This document shows positions 25,506 through 33,046 of a stretch of DNA of 64,000 bases, piece by piece. The translations under genes were made by a program, and so were the position numbers. Location: the NCBI GenBank assembly GCA_947502495.1, contig CANNAC010000003.1, positions 248,001 to 312,000 of the forward strand, in the 5' to 3' direction. The stretch comes from an uncultured Flavobacteriaceae bacterium. Its GTDB lineage: Bacteria; Bacteroidota; Bacteroidia; Flavobacteriales; Flavobacteriaceae. Every line of letters begins with the position of its first letter. Position 1 is the first letter of the stretch. Below the pieces are notes generated by a model. That model saw only the letters and a program-made list of their open reading frames with translations, did no database searches and was not told the origin of the DNA.

Positions 25506-27815
25506 TTAATACATCAGTGTCATAACTAAATTTTCTTCCGTCTTAATTTGTCCAGAATTAGTTACTGTGTTTTCTGATTCTACATTGTTTTTTGCTCCCC
25601 AAAGAATAGACACAAATTTTACCTTATTGTTTTTAAATGTGTTGTTGTTGATGTTCACATTTACAATGCCGTTATGATTAAATAATCTTTTGTTTTTTTC
25701 TTTTTCACCACAATTAATAAATGTGCTATTAGATACTAAAAGGTTTCCACCAATAGTAGACTCATCATATCCACCTCTGTAATAATCCACAACATTTTGT
25801 TTTACGTTGCTGAAGTCACAATGGGTAATTGTTAAATATTCGGTGTTATAATCTCCTCTGTCGTTTGTTTCTTCAGATAGTTCTATCCCGTTTTCACAAT
25901 CTGAAATAGTAGTATTTTCAAAAGTAACACGTTCTGAAAAAGATTGTTTGTATGCTCTTAAAACATAGTTGAAGTCACTTATTTTAGAATTTGAAACGGT
26001 TAATCCGAAATGATTCGACATATTCTCTTTTAAACTAGCAAAGGCATAGTTGGAAGCATTTCCTTTTAAGATCATGTTGTTTACTGTTAGTTTTCCTTTA
26101 GGTTGTAAAGAGAATAACGGTGTATCCGTTGCACCAGAAAAAACAAGTTGTGCATTTCCTTCAGACTGGATAGTAAGTGTTTTGTTAATTACTAAAGATT
26201 TTGAAATGCCATAAATTCCTTCCGCGAAAGCGATAATATCACCACTATTAGCAGCATCTATTTTAGTTTGTAATTGTTCTGCTTTAGTTACGGTATGCGT
26301 TACTGGATCTTTTGCTTTGATTTCATTAGAATACCAAGAAGCACCATATTTGGATTTATCTAAAATGTTAGGATTATTAAAATCTACACCTACCGTTGCA
26401 CCAATACTTTTGCTATCTTTTCTTGAGTTTCCAAATAGGTCGTTTTCGATAGTATCAAAATCAAAACCATTATAAGCTTCTACATCACTAGGAATTCCTG
26501 TTGGAAGTGAAATGTTATCTGATACTTTTTTTAGTTCTAAAGATGCAGCAGTAATGCCACCATCAAAGTCCTTGAATTTCACGCCTTGATTATCTACAAT
26601 GTTATTTTTGAAAGTAACACCATCTGCTTTATCATTTTCAATAACAATGCTTTCTAGACCTTTGTCATTATACACCACGTTATTAGCAACCGTAGTTCTA
26701 ATTGCTCGTGCAGAACGGATTTCCGATTTAGGTAATACATCTGCTTGCGCAATGTTGGTACCTACACCAAATTGCCAAGGAGCACTACAGTTTACGTAGG
26801 TGTTATAAGCAACCACCACATCGGTTACCTGATTGTAACGGTTTAAAGGTGATTTTGGAATACCATTCATAACCGCCAACGGACTTCTAAAACTTTTTCC
26901 TTTTAAGTTGAAGAAATAATTATTGGTAACCCAATGTCCTGTGTTTATAATTCTAATTCCGCCATATTGCTCATTTACGCCATCCCCAATAAAATAGTTT
27001 CCATCGATGGTCACATAATTTCCATGACGCGTAACTACAGAACCTTCACTTTTATAAAAGACATTATTTCTAATTTCGTTGAAGTTGGTTTTACTTGAAA
27101 TTATTTCTACTTCGCCATTACACGCTTCAAATAAGTTGTTTGCAATGGTTGTATTACTAGGACTCATAGAAGTAAAGCTGCTTCCTAACTGAATAGTTTC
27201 GCCTCTTGCTCCACCTTTTCTAGGGCGAGGTCCAAAATGGTTATTGATAATTTTGTGATAATTCTTAATGCTTTCCACTCCTTTTAGATCTACTCTAACG
27301 GTTGGTCCACCATTTGTTTTTCCAGCAAGATATGAGTTGCTTAATTCGTTATGTCTTCCGAAGAACTGTACCCAAAGATCATCATCATCCCGTTGTGGTT
27401 TGTTGTAATCTACAATAACACAGTTTGTAACTTTACAGTTATTTGCTATGGTATTTTTATCTAAACGGAAGGCGATTACATTTTCGGATGGAGAATATCC
27501 ATTTCTAAAATGTAAACCACTAACTTCTAAATATTCACCACCAAAAGCTAGATTAGAAATCCCTTCAATAAAAACTTGACCTTCGGTTTCTGCTTTAATG
27601 GTTATAGGATTGTCTTTGGTTCCTTTTCCTGTGAATTTTATTTCAACATCTTTCCAAACACCATTTGCTAAAACAATGTTGTCTCCAGGTTTACTGTCCT
27701 TAATGGCATTGTTTAGTTCCTCTATATTGGATACTGTATTTACGCTAGTAGTTTCTGTGTTTTCGCAAGCGACTAGTAACAAGGTTAGGATTAAAATGGA
27801 AGCTATTTTTTTCAT
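25506..27815 (-). CDS. Alginate lyase, PL6 family, two beta-helix domains
   Basis: A 769-residue lipoprotein (ILTLLLVACEN). The N-terminal right-handed beta-helix (about residues 25-480) carries the PL6 catalytic Lys in EVEIISSKTNFNEIRNNVF (about K242) and Arg in VVTRHGNYVTIDGNYF (about R263), plus a likely calcium-binding NGEVE. A second beta-helix spans about residues 510-769. This two-helix layout is that of AlyGC-type PL6 enzymes, which favour guluronate or mixed blocks. It is the first gene after the hairpin that follows the outer PL7 gene. Confidence 0.94.
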   Translation of the reverse strand: MKKIASILILTLLLVACENTETTSVNTVSNIEELNNAIKDSKPGDNIVLANGVWKDVEIKFTGKGTKDNPITIKAETEGQVFIEGISNLAFGGEYLEVSGLHFRNGYSPSENVIAFRLDKNTIANNCKVTNCVIVDYNKPQRDDDDLWVQFFGRHNELSNSYLAGKTNGGPTVRVDLKGVESIKNYHKIINNHFGPRPRKGGARGETIQLGSSFTSMSPSNTTIANNLFEACNGEVEIISSKTNFNEIRNNVFYKSEGSVVTRHGNYVTIDGNYFIGDGVNEQYGGIRIINTGHWVTNNYFFNLKGKSFRSPLAVMNGIPKSPLNRYNQVTDVVVAYNTYVNCSAPWQFGVGTNIAQADVLPKSEIRSARAIRTTVANNVVYNDKGLESIVIENDKADGVTFKNNIVDNQGVKFKDFDGGITAASLELKKVSDNISLPTGIPSDVEAYNGFDFDTIENDLFGNSRKDSKSIGATVGVDFNNPNILDKSKYGASWYSNEIKAKDPVTHTVTKAEQLQTKIDAANSGDIIAFAEGIYGISKSLVINKTLTIQSEGNAQLVFSGATDTPLFSLQPKGKLTVNNMILKGNASNYAFASLKENMSNHFGLTVSNSKISDFNYVLRAYKQSFSERVTFENTTISDCENGIELSEETNDRGDYNTEYLTITHCDFSNVKQNVVDYYRGGYDESTIGGNLLVSNSTFINCGEKEKNKRLFNHNGIVNVNINNNTFKNNKVKFVSILWGAKNNVESENTVTNSGQIKTEENLVMTLMY

Positions 27816-27849
27816 AAAAGAATTATTAATACGTTGTTGTTTTTTTAAA

Positions 27850-27885
27850 ATACAAAAAGCCTTTCGTTTTAGAAGGCTTTAAAAT
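27850..27885 (-). terminator. Hairpin terminator or attenuator after outer PL7 gene
   Basis: AAAGCCTT (27856-27863) and AAGGCTTT (27873-27880) form an 8-bp stem, followed on the minus strand by a U-rich tail. It is 9-14 bp after the PL7 stop. No promoter box is visible in the 34 bp between it and the PL6 start, so it may be a partial terminator that lowers downstream expression. Confidence 0.7.
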
Positions 27886-27893
27886 TGTTTTAC

Positions 27894-28832
27894 TTAATGG
27901 GTGACACTTAAGCTATAATATTTTACGTACGAAAATGCATCTGCATCTGTAGTTGTTAAATAATTACCTGCTTTAAAATAGTTCTCGTAAGGCCATTTGT
28001 CTAGACTAATATCTTCATAGACATAAGGTGTGTCTGCATTTAGTTGTATTATGATTTTAGCAGCACTTGCTGTTATTTTGAAATCGAAAGCAGCATTACC
28101 AACATAGCCAAGATTTACTTTAATGTCTGTCCATGTACTGCTAGATGTTTCTAATAAATCGTCTCCATCTGTAGTTTCATCTATTAACGATTTTTTATGG
28201 GACCATATGTAGCCATCTTTCCAATAAATCTTTATTAATGGAGGTCCGTTGTTAGATGAAAAACCGTGGGTGTTCATATCTTCAGGAGAAATAATACCAT
28301 GAATTTGCATTACAATTACCTTGTGGTAATCGTCACTAGATTGTGTGTTTTCTGAGACGGCATCGACCTTTAAACGTCCTTTCATTTCACCACCTTCTAA
28401 TAAAGTCCAATTTTCACTAGAGCTATTTGGGTTTATAAGTTCTCTTAATTCGGTTCTAGAATAGGAGCTGTTTGTGGTAGATGTATCAGGAAAGGTATAA
28501 AACATTAAAGAAGTATCTGTTGCATCATCGTACATGTATGGTTGTACAGGTTCTAATGTTTGATATCCGAAATTTATTAATTGTGAAGGAGAATACTCAT
28601 CCGGACTACCATTGTTGTTTTCATCGACAGGTAAGGTTACTTTCCAATTAGAAAAATCGATAGCTGCATATGTTATGATTTCTTCTTCCTCTTCTTCTGG
28701 ATTATCTATATCTGGTTCTGTTGTTTCTGTATACTCTGAAGAATTGTCCGCACTAGAACAGCTAAATACCATAGTCACAATACAGATTGTGAGTACTTGC
28801 AATAGTTGTTTTTTAGTGATTGTTTTCATCAA
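27894..28832 (-). CDS. Alginate lyase, PL7 family, lipoprotein
   Basis: A 312-residue lipoprotein (ICIVTMVFSCSSADN) with an acidic linker rich in Glu and Asp at about residues 35-55, then a PL7 domain. It contains YAAIDFSNWKVTLPVDENN, SSYSRTELRELINP, VIVMQIHGIISPEDM and NYFKAGNYLTTTDADAFSYVKYYSLSV. The acidic linker after the lipid anchor is typical of surface lipoproteins. It is the first gene of the locus read from the right and has its own promoter and the shared operator about 20 bp upstream. The start could be the second Met. Confidence 0.92.
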   Translation of the reverse strand: MMKTITKKQLLQVLTICIVTMVFSCSSADNSSEYTETTEPDIDNPEEEEEEIITYAAIDFSNWKVTLPVDENNNGSPDEYSPSQLINFGYQTLEPVQPYMYDDATDTSLMFYTFPDTSTTNSSYSRTELRELINPNSSSENWTLLEGGEMKGRLKVDAVSENTQSSDDYHKVIVMQIHGIISPEDMNTHGFSSNNGPPLIKIYWKDGYIWSHKKSLIDETTDGDDLLETSSSTWTDIKVNLGYVGNAAFDFKITASAAKIIIQLNADTPYVYEDISLDKWPYENYFKAGNYLTTTDADAFSYVKYYSLSVTH

Positions 28833-28849
28833 TTGTTTTTAAATACTGT

Positions 28850-28905
28850 TAATTGGTTAACCAGATTGGTTTACCAAATATATGTATATATGTGCAACAA
28901 ACAAA
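28850..28905 (-). promoter_or_regulatory. Outer PL7 promoter with tandem operator (candidate AusR site)
   Basis: On the minus strand TTTG (28902-28905), a 19-bp spacer and TATATTTG (28875-28882) form a full-consensus Bacteroidota promoter. It leads directly into two tandem operator units; the unit nearest the gene has one changed base (GGTTAACC instead of GGTTTACC, plus-strand view). The block 28850-28882 matches 32 of 33 bases of the susC element, with identical promoter spacing. The predicted 5' untranslated region is about 35 nt. Confidence 0.8.
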
Positions 28906-29268
28906 TTTTATATTATGTATTTAATAAAAAATCAAGTCTTTTTTAAGTTTATTGGTAAGAATATTGGCGAAATTATATGAAATAAACAGCTATGAAATTA
29001 AATGTTTAAAGAAGCATTGTTTGTTTGTATTCGTTGGATTCATTCCGTGTAAATTATGTGATGCTTATTCCTTTTAAGAACGTATAATACGACCTTGTTT
29101 ACTTGCAGTTTTTTATTGGTTTTGTTAAGGTGTTTGGAGGACATGTCTTTTTTAATAAGAATAGGGTTTTTGAAATAAAAGTTTTTAAATCAGCTTGTTA
29201 TCTGTTTTTTTATTATTTTTATAACCCTTCCCTTTAATAGCATAATAACGTTTTAATATTTTATAATT
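28906..29268. other. Intergenic region beyond the alginate locus
   Basis: The 363 bp between the PL7 promoter and the hydrolase gene read divergently. No ORF of note, RNA gene, repeat or further TGGTTTACCA element was seen. It should hold the plus-strand promoter for the hydrolase gene, but no clear TAnnTTTG box is visible. Confidence 0.5.
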
Positions 29269-29937
29269 ATGTTAGGTGATACTTTAAAAATTGCATTTGG
29301 CGAACTCGGTCAAAAAGAAATTAGTGGCTCTGCGCACAACGAACGTATTTTAGAATACCAAGAAACAACCGGTTTAGATTTTGGTAATGATGAGGTTGCT
29401 TGGTGCAGTATTTTTGCGAACTGGGTAGCTTTACAAGCCAATTTAGAAATGTCTAATAGTGCTATGGCCAGAAGTTGGCTAAAGGTTGGTGAAAAAACCG
29501 ATTGGCCACAACCAGGGGATATAGTTGTTTTCTGGCGGAATGATATCAATAGTCTTTTTGGTCATGTAGGATTCTTTTTAGGGTACACTAAAAGCGGAAA
29601 GTCTATTTATTGTCTAGGTGGAAATCAAGCCGATGAAGTAAATATTCAAACCTTTACCTTAGATAGAATTATTGAATTTAGAAGCTTAACAGATAATCTT
29701 GTGGAAGATTTAGAAATTCCGACAGGTTATTTAAGAAAAGGAGATAGTAGTGACAAGGTAAAACTATTGCAAAAAATTCTGAAGAAGCTAAACTACCTAA
29801 CGGGAAATGCGGATGGTGTTTTTGGACCTAAAACGGAAACTGCACTTGTTAGTTTTCAAACAGCTAATTCCATAACCGTTGATGGTATTTATGGTAGTGA
29901 ATCTAGAACAACTTTTGAAAGGCTTTTAAATGGGTAG
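29269..29937 (+). CDS. TIGR02594-type peptidoglycan hydrolase with PG-binding domain
   Basis: A 222-residue protein. The N-terminal domain (about 1-140) is an NlpC/CHAP-like cysteine peptidase of the TIGR02594 group: VAWCSIFANWVALQANL (Cys), WPQPGDIVVFWRND and FGHVGFFLGYT (His). The C-terminal 65 residues are a peptidoglycan-binding type 1 domain (LRKGDSSDKVKLLQKILKKL, DGVFGPKTETALVSFQ). No signal peptide is visible. Such proteins are found both as phage endolysins and as stand-alone genes; no phage gene is nearby. It is convergent with the LacI gene 2 bp away. Confidence 0.82.
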   Translation: MLGDTLKIAFGELGQKEISGSAHNERILEYQETTGLDFGNDEVAWCSIFANWVALQANLEMSNSAMARSWLKVGEKTDWPQPGDIVVFWRNDINSLFGHVGFFLGYTKSGKSIYCLGGNQADEVNIQTFTLDRIIEFRSLTDNLVEDLEIPTGYLRKGDSSDKVKLLQKILKKLNYLTGNADGVFGPKTETALVSFQTANSITVDGIYGSESRTTFERLLNG

Positions 29938-29939
29938 AA

Positions 29940-30929
29940 TTAAAAGGATTCTTGTTTTGCGAAAGTTGTCGTAATTTTTTCTGTTATAAAAGGTGTTGTA
30001 TTTGTTTTATCCTCTAATCTATTTAATAGGAGTTGTATGGCTCTTTTTCCTATTTGATGTGCGTTTTGATTTAAATAGGAAAGTTTTGGAACAGAAAGAT
30101 TTGAAATTTGCTCATCTGCGAAACCTATTACAGATAATTCTTTAGGTATTTTATATCCTAAATAATTGGATACGCTAATTAGTACGGTTCCAGAAACATT
30201 ATCTGCGGCAATTACAGCATCTACATGCTTGTTGTTTAATAGAAAGTTTTTGATTTGTTGTTGTATGTCTTCCTTCGTGTTTAATAGCAAGGTATTTGTT
30301 TTTTCTTGAACTACACTTGTATAACCTTCCAATCTTAACCTGCCTACATTTAAATCATTAATAGAAGAAATAAAGGCTATATTTTTTTTACCATGATTTA
30401 ATAATTTTAGGCTTAGGTTTTTAGATTCTTCAAAATCATCTATAATTACTTTGTCGCAATTAAAACCTTCAATAACTCTATCAAACATTACAATTGGTAT
30501 TTTACTTAATTGTGTTGCTTTGAAATGGGAGTAATCTGCTACTTTTTGTGTTTCTTCAGAAACAGCGACAATAAAGCCATCTACGCTACCATTACTTAGT
30601 AATTGTAAGCATTCTTTTTCTTTATCTAATTGTTCGTTAGAAGTACAGGTAATAATGTGATAGCCTTTCTCTCTAGCTTCTTTTTCAATTCCGTTTAAGG
30701 CTTTTGCAAAAAACCGATTTAATAAACTCGGAAGGATAACACCAATGGTTTTAGATGTATTGGCTTTTAGACTTTGCGCTATTTTATTCGGTTGGTAATT
30801 GTAAAGTGCTGCAACTTCTTTGACCCGTTTTATCGTTTCGATACTAATCTCTGGGTTGTCATGTAATGCCTTGGAAACTGTAGATATGGAAACGTTTAAT
30901 TTTTCGGCTAAATCTTTAAGCGTTATCAT
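29940..30929 (-). CDS. LacI-family transcriptional regulator
   Basis: About 329 residues. The HTH domain (ITLKDLAEKLNVSISTVSKALHDNPEIS, YNYQPNKIAQSLKANTSKTIGVILP) is followed by a complete periplasmic-binding-protein-like sensor (IPIVMFDRVIEGFNCDKVIIDDF, AVIAADNVSGTVLISVS, ELSVIGFADEQISNLSVPKLSYL). The ATG at 30927-30929 is chosen over the ORF start at 30986, because the longer form runs through the hairpin terminator at 30961-30994 and adds 19 unrelated residues. It may control sugar genes; its link to the alginate locus is only positional. Confidence 0.9.
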   Translation of the reverse strand: MITLKDLAEKLNVSISTVSKALHDNPEISIETIKRVKEVAALYNYQPNKIAQSLKANTSKTIGVILPSLLNRFFAKALNGIEKEAREKGYHIITCTSNEQLDKEKECLQLLSNGSVDGFIVAVSEETQKVADYSHFKATQLSKIPIVMFDRVIEGFNCDKVIIDDFEESKNLSLKLLNHGKKNIAFISSINDLNVGRLRLEGYTSVVQEKTNTLLLNTKEDIQQQIKNFLLNNKHVDAVIAADNVSGTVLISVSNYLGYKIPKELSVIGFADEQISNLSVPKLSYLNQNAHQIGKRAIQLLLNRLEDKTNTTPFITEKITTTFAKQESF

Positions 30930-30960
30930 TTTTTTTGTTTTGGATATAAATATATAAAAA

Positions 30961-30994
30961 AAAGAGTATGCCGTAATATTGGGCATACTCTTTT
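30961..30994 (-). terminator. Terminator downstream of lipocalin-like gene
   Basis: A perfect 12-bp stem, AAAGAGTATGCC (30961-30972) with GGCATACTCTTT, has a T run on each side. On the minus strand it ends the lipocalin-like transcript. It also shows that the upstream extension of the LacI ORF is not translated. Confidence 0.85.
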
Positions 30995-31040
30995 AAATTA
31001 TAGTTTGTTTTTATGTTTTGAACTTTCTAGTCCGATATAT

Positions 31041-31508
31041 TTATTTTTTAAGAAAACTCATTTTAATAGTATACGGTCTTTTGTTTACCCATGTAGTGTA
31101 GTTCCACTGCATAGATTTATTTGTGATTTCTGTAATTTTCACTTTAAATCTATCGGTTTCCCCATTGTTATTTTTAATTTTTAAAACCACATCATATAGT
31201 CCTGATTTTTTTGAAGACTTAGATACGTCAAAAGCGATGTTTCGTTTTCCGTAAGAACAATAAAGGTCATTTATTGCATAGGTTCCTGTGTTGCTTAATT
31301 CACTAAATCTCCAAAGACTTTGCTCAAAACAAAAGTTGGTTACATCATTAAAAAGAGTTATTCTGTCATACATGTCCGGTTCTACATAAGATACTTTATT
31401 AAGTAGCCACATATCTTTCAGGATGTGTTCTGAAGAAACATCGTTAGATGATTTGAAGGAGAATAATAGAATGCATACTAAGGGAATAAATACTAATTTT
31501 TTAATCAT
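31041..31508 (-). CDS. Lipocalin-like exported protein, copy 1
   Basis: A 155-residue protein with a signal peptide (KKLVFIPLVCILLFSFKSS). The mature domain is strand rich: DMWLLNKVSYVEPDMYDRITLFNDVTNFCFEQSLWRF, GTYAINDLYCSYGKRNIAFDV, and a final WNYTTWVNKRPYTIKMSFLKK. This is the layout of small flavobacterial lipocalin-like proteins. It is strongly similar to the protein at 35.3 kb, sharing two conserved cysteines, so the two are paralogues. Ligand and role are unknown. It is monocistronic with its own terminator. Confidence 0.75.
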   Translation of the reverse strand: MIKKLVFIPLVCILLFSFKSSNDVSSEHILKDMWLLNKVSYVEPDMYDRITLFNDVTNFCFEQSLWRFSELSNTGTYAINDLYCSYGKRNIAFDVSKSSKKSGLYDVVLKIKNNNGETDRFKVKITEITNKSMQWNYTTWVNKRPYTIKMSFLKK

Positions 31509-31945
31509 TTTGCTATTAATGTTGCTAGCATTGCATTATTAAGGTTTTTGAATACCAGGCCCTCACACTGGTAATTTCGTCTTCTAAATAATGTTTAATA
31601 AAAAATACTTTTTATTAAATACTTCACTGCTATTGTTAGGGATCTTAGGGTTTTTTGACAATAATTTTATCGACAAAGTACGAATATAACACATTAACGG
31701 TCATTTAACCAAAGGTTTTGTAGGTTTTTTACGATTTTTTACAACAATTCGGTAATTTTGATGAAATGCATTTTTTATTCCCTTTGTTTTTCGGAATTCG
31801 GCAATGGCGAATCTATTTCCATTTAGATATTCCATAATATCTTAAAAAAAGCAAGGGAAAGATTAGAAATAATAAGGAAAACACTTTAGTTTTTAGCAGT
31901 ACAAAATAGTCGAAATTGTGATTCTGTAATAGGAAGATTAAATAG
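31509..31945. other. Long upstream region of lipocalin-like gene 1
   Basis: This stretch of over 430 bp has no credible ORF. A small hairpin TACCAG/CTGGTA lies near 31555-31575, in the probable 5' untranslated region. No tRNA or known riboswitch was recognised. Confidence 0.4.
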
Positions 31946-31977
31946 CTCCATTCTCGAACTTCAAAGTGAGAATGGAG
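31946..31977 (-). terminator. Hairpin downstream of EamA gene
   Basis: CTCCATTCTC (31946-31955) and GAGAATGGAG (31968-31977) form a perfect 10-bp stem about 65 bp beyond the EamA stop on the minus strand. The following sequence CTATTTAATC is only moderately U-rich, so it may be a weak terminator or a 3' stabiliser. Confidence 0.5.
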
Positions 31978-32040
31978 GATAAGTATGATATTATCTAAGC
32001 GTTTTGTATTATGGTTTTAGTAGAAAGTAAGCGTCGTGTA

Positions 32041-32946
32041 TTAAGTGTTGGTACGAAAACGTTTTAATTTATTCTTTTTAAAAGCAGGCGCTATTGGTTT
32101 TTCATAGAAGGTTATACGAATACCAAAAAGCAAAATAAAACCACCTAAAACCATTTGTAACGAAATGGTTTCATCTATAAATATCCATGCGAAAATGGAT
32201 GCTAAAATACCTTGCCCCAATAAACTTAGTGAAACTCTTGTTGCTCGCATATGTTGTGTAGCATAGCTAATTAGTAACCATGCTAAAAGCTGACAAAATA
32301 CAGCTTGAACTATTAGAACCAACCAACCAGCATTAGAAAAACCGGTGAAAGGTTCGTTTAAAGCATAACTAACTACACCCAAATGAAGAGAAGATGCCAT
32401 TAAACTTATCGTCATAAACGAAATGACATTCATGGTTTTTAAAACCTCTTTACTAACCAGCATGTAAATGGCATACAAAACACCAGAAAGCACACCAAAG
32501 CTAAAAGGTAAATCAAAATCAAGATTTCTAAATACCGAAAAACCAACGAGCATCATCATACCGAAAACAGCAATTACTGTTCCTATCCAAAAATTATTTT
32601 TTGGTTTGTCTTTCACAAATAACAAGGAAAAAATACCAAGCCAAACAGGTGATAAATTTGTGAGTAAAGAAGCTTGGGTAGCAGTAGATTCTTGGATGGC
32701 AATATTCCAAATCGCAACATCACTACCAAAGATAATACCGCAAGTAATGGCTAAAATGGCTGTTTTTATATTCGGAATTTTAAGTTGCTTCGTTATTAAA
32801 ACATAAGGTAATAACAACAGTAAGGAAAACAACATTCTATAAAATGCCGAAATAATTCCCGGAGTTAGGTTTAATTTTACCAAAATAGGGAATATAGAAA
32901 TACATACTATTCCAATAGCCAATGCGATTCTTGCCTTTTTCATCAA
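32041..32946 (-). CDS. EamA/DMT family permease
   Basis: A 301-residue membrane protein with about ten helices in two EamA repeats (IALAIGIVCISIFPILVKLNL, ESTATQASLLTNLSPVWLGIFSLLF, then AWLLISYATQHMRATRVSLSLLGQGILASIFAWIFIDE). The C-terminal tail is basic (KKNKLKRFRTNT) and cytoplasmic. It is not closely similar to the EamA protein at 3.4 kb. It probably exports a small metabolite; the substrate cannot be inferred. It follows tex with a 100-bp gap. Confidence 0.85.
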   Translation of the reverse strand: MMKKARIALAIGIVCISIFPILVKLNLTPGIISAFYRMLFSLLLLLPYVLITKQLKIPNIKTAILAITCGIIFGSDVAIWNIAIQESTATQASLLTNLSPVWLGIFSLLFVKDKPKNNFWIGTVIAVFGMMMLVGFSVFRNLDFDLPFSFGVLSGVLYAIYMLVSKEVLKTMNVISFMTISLMASSLHLGVVSYALNEPFTGFSNAGWLVLIVQAVFCQLLAWLLISYATQHMRATRVSLSLLGQGILASIFAWIFIDETISLQMVLGGFILLFGIRITFYEKPIAPAFKKNKLKRFRTNT

Positions 32947-33046
32947 TAACTATTTAGTGACTTAAAATGAATCGGCAAAAGTACTTCTACTAGAGGAATA
33001 TAATGATACTAAATTAATCATTGCTGATTAAATATTATCCGTTTTT

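Noticed and set aside
29269-29937. Possible prophage remnant, because the hydrolase resembles a phage endolysin
   Set aside because: No holin, terminase, capsid, tail or integrase gene lies nearby, and the flanking genes are ordinary chromosomal ones.
30930-30986. The longer N-terminus of the LacI regulator in the ORF track
   Set aside because: It would be translated through a 12-bp hairpin terminator, and the HTH starts directly at the later Met.
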